Shown here: positions 62,866-64,000 of the stretch, in pieces
How the letters are laid out: each line of letters begins with the position of its first letter
How positions within the stretch are numbered: the first letter of the stretch is position 1
NCBI GenBank assembly: GCA_963743705.1
Contig: CAVUQS010000021.1
Coordinates: forward strand, 186,001-250,000
Length of the DNA: 64,000 bases
Origin: PALSA-243 sp963743705
GTDB taxonomy: Bacteria > Acidobacteriota > Terriglobia > Bryobacterales > Bryobacteraceae
Direction: 5' to 3'
Position numbers and translations under genes: made by a program
Notes under the pieces: model-generated
Database searches by the model: none
What the model was told of the DNA's origin: nothing
What the model saw: the letters and a program-made list of their open reading frames with translations, nothing else

Positions 62866-62943
62866 TGGTAGGCGCGGCAGGATTTGAACCTACGACCTCC
62901 CTGGAGTTTATTCAGGGTGCTCTAACCGCTGAGCTACACGCCT
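62866..62943 (-). tRNA. tRNA-like gene with a nine-base anticodon loop; identity unresolved
   Basis: A cloverleaf can be drawn: seven-bp acceptor (AGGCGTG/CGCGCCT, one G-U), D arm GCTC-AGCGGTTA-GAGC, T arm GTAGG-TTCAAAT-CCTGC, discriminator A and an encoded CCA, 78 bases in total. The anticodon stem CCCTG/CAGGG closes a nine-base loop AATAAACTC (62904-62912) instead of the normal seven. There is no clear U33 or purine 37, so no anticodon can be assigned with confidence. The variable loop is five bases (class I). It lies between the FemAB and stp1-like genes inside the polysaccharide locus. It could be a real unusual tRNA, a decayed copy or contain sequence errors. Confidence 0.75.
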
Positions 62944-62956
62944 GCTTTGTCCATCC

Positions 62957-64000
62957 TCAAACAGATGGAACGTGGCGGATCAGCCGTGGACCGATCACCT
63001 TGGTCCACGAATATGGCATCCGCTTCCACATTGACACCGGCAACTGGAACTTCTTGTCGACCGGACTGAGATGGGGAATTTCCCTTGCCCGAATTAATTG
63101 ATACCGGTATGGCAGCTCGGTGATTTGCATCGACCAGGCCGATTTGAAATCATAAGCGCCCGTCCCCTTCTTGCTCCGCCCAAAATCGAACCAGCGGACA
63201 CCCTCGGCACAGCTTTGGGAGATCAGGTTCCAGTACATGAAATTATTGGGCGAGTCCTTAAAGAACTCGGGCAACGCCCCGCCATAGTAGGGCAAAACCT
63301 GATCCTTATGATAAAAACAAAACACGCCCGCGATTGCCAGTTTACCCTTACGAACGCCGAAGATCCTACACCGTCTTGGGAAAGCGCTCAGTAGCGTCGT
63401 AAACAGCTTGCGCGGAAATACCGGAGTTCCCTGGCGGTGGACGCTCACCGCGTATAATTCATAAAATTCGTTGACCGAAAGATCCTCCACCCAATCGAGC
63501 CCCGCCTTCAGGGACTTCCGGATCGCGTAGCGCGTATCACGGGGCAATCCCTGTAGAAGCTTATCGGCGCCAGGCGAAAGATCTTGTGTAAACGTCACGT
63601 ACAGATCGCGTCCAGGCAAATCAGTGGGAAACTGTTCAAACCGGTTGCGCATTTCCAGGTACTTTACGCCGAGTTGGCGTCCCAGTTCGCTGCCGGCCTC
63701 GAGGAGCTTGGAATAGGCGTTCGAATCGTTCGCGCAAATTCCGCCGTAGACGGCTAGCGGCATCGAAACCAGGCAATCGCCGAAAATGCGATTGCGCACG
63801 CGGCCGATGGGAAAGACGCCGCGGATGCCCTCGGGCCCGCGCGCCACGAGTTGAAAGGAGCGATGCCCCAGCGCCGCGCGTACCACGGTTTGCCACTCCG
63901 ACAAATGGAAGAAGGTTCCCGATGGCGACGACATGACGAAGTTATCCCATTCGTCTTGTTCGCCCGGCTGCAATTGGCGAACTTCGACCGCTTCCGTGCC
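62957..64000 (-). CDS. FemAB-like (GNAT) protein of exosortase/PEP-CTERM type, 5' partial
   Basis: At least 347 residues, open to the window edge on the 5' side. Seen: WDNFVMSSPSGTFFHLSEWQ near the N-terminus, RIFGDCLVSMPLAVYGGI, LPRDTRYAIRKSLKAGL (the FemAB core) and WFDFGRSKKGTGAYDFKS, the last being typical of FemAB proteins associated with exosortase A. These proteins are thought to transfer an acyl or amino-acyl group to the polysaccharide or a lipid-linked sugar. The true start lies beyond base 64000. It is the most upstream visible gene of the minus-strand locus. Confidence 0.88.
   Translation of the reverse strand, partial: GTEAVEVRQLQPGEQDEWDNFVMSSPSGTFFHLSEWQTVVRAALGHRSFQLVARGPEGIRGVFPIGRVRNRIFGDCLVSMPLAVYGGICANDSNAYSKLLEAGSELGRQLGVKYLEMRNRFEQFPTDLPGRDLYVTFTQDLSPGADKLLQGLPRDTRYAIRKSLKAGLDWVEDLSVNEFYELYAVSVHRQGTPVFPRKLFTTLLSAFPRRCRIFGVRKGKLAIAGVFCFYHKDQVLPYYGGALPEFFKDSPNNFMYWNLISQSCAEGVRWFDFGRSKKGTGAYDFKSAWSMQITELPYRYQLIRAREIPHLSPVDKKFQLPVSMWKRMPYSWTKVIGPRLIRHVPSV

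Noticed and set aside
1..64000. CRISPR array, prophage or transposon
   Set aside because: No direct-repeat arrays with spacers, and no integrase, transposase or phage structural gene was recognised in any frame.

Overview
The window is a gene-dense stretch of a GC-rich bacterial chromosome, most likely from the Acidobacteriota, order Bryobacterales (Solibacter-like). The evidence for this is the cohesin-like secreted protein with the Solibacter-type C-terminal domain (38708-39808), the Oar-like TonB receptor with an N-terminal carboxypeptidase-regulatory domain (16709-19639), a lineage-typical small hypothetical gene (3000-3461) and many ATGA/GTGA start-stop overlaps. I saw no transposase, integrase, phage gene, rRNA or CRISPR array. 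No stretch longer than about 300 bases lacks a gene.

Layout. 1-13.1 kb: housekeeping genes, mostly on the minus strand. They are a copper-type P-ATPase cut by the window edge, a deoxyhypusine-synthase-like enzyme, an M16 peptidase, rlmN, a GT-C glycosyltransferase, a short-chain dehydrogenase fold lacking catalytic residues, a pair of His-rich membrane proteins, queA and a radical SAM protein. 13.2-14.0 kb: an RsbW-like anti-sigma kinase and an RsbV-like STAS antagonist. 14.0-21.1 kb: amidohydrolase, YdcF, YceH, the TonB receptor and a BlaI/M56 pair. 21.2-29.6 kb: selB, a DUF1624 membrane protein, a LolA-like carrier, truB coupled to a small ParB-like protein and a tyrosine phosphatase, then two methyltransferases and a GT2. 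29.6-34.0 kb: rodZ, pgsA, smr, a DUF465 protein, a RimI-like acetyltransferase and a delta-1-pyrroline-5-carboxylate dehydrogenase. 34.0-38.7 kb: a divalent-metal RND efflux set without an outer-membrane channel.

39.9-64.0 kb is the accessory highlight: a long minus-strand exopolysaccharide locus of the exosortase-associated (EpsH/XrtA) type. It holds a FemAB-like protein, two glycosyltransferases resembling the PEP-CTERM/EpsH1-associated families plus further GT4 enzymes, two asparagine-synthase-type amidotransferases (one lacking the nucleophilic Cys), a FemAB-deacetylase fusion, an O-glycosylation ligase, a flippase, a sulfotransferase, an ATP-grasp ligase and a class III aminotransferase. 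It ends with a Gfo/Idh dehydrogenase and the sulfate-activation pair cysD/cysN. Together they suggest a secreted polysaccharide with amide or amino-acid decorations and sulfate esters. The exosortase itself is not in the window.

Two anomalies stand out. Five consecutive genes between about 46.2 and 52.3 kb carry at least 13 single-base indels, nearly all in short homopolymer runs. Each gene reconstructs to a full-length product with preserved junctions, so consensus error or very recent decay are the leading explanations. Separately, a tRNA-like gene inside the polysaccharide operon (62866-62943) has intact acceptor, D and T arms and an encoded CCA but a nine-base anticodon loop of unclear identity.
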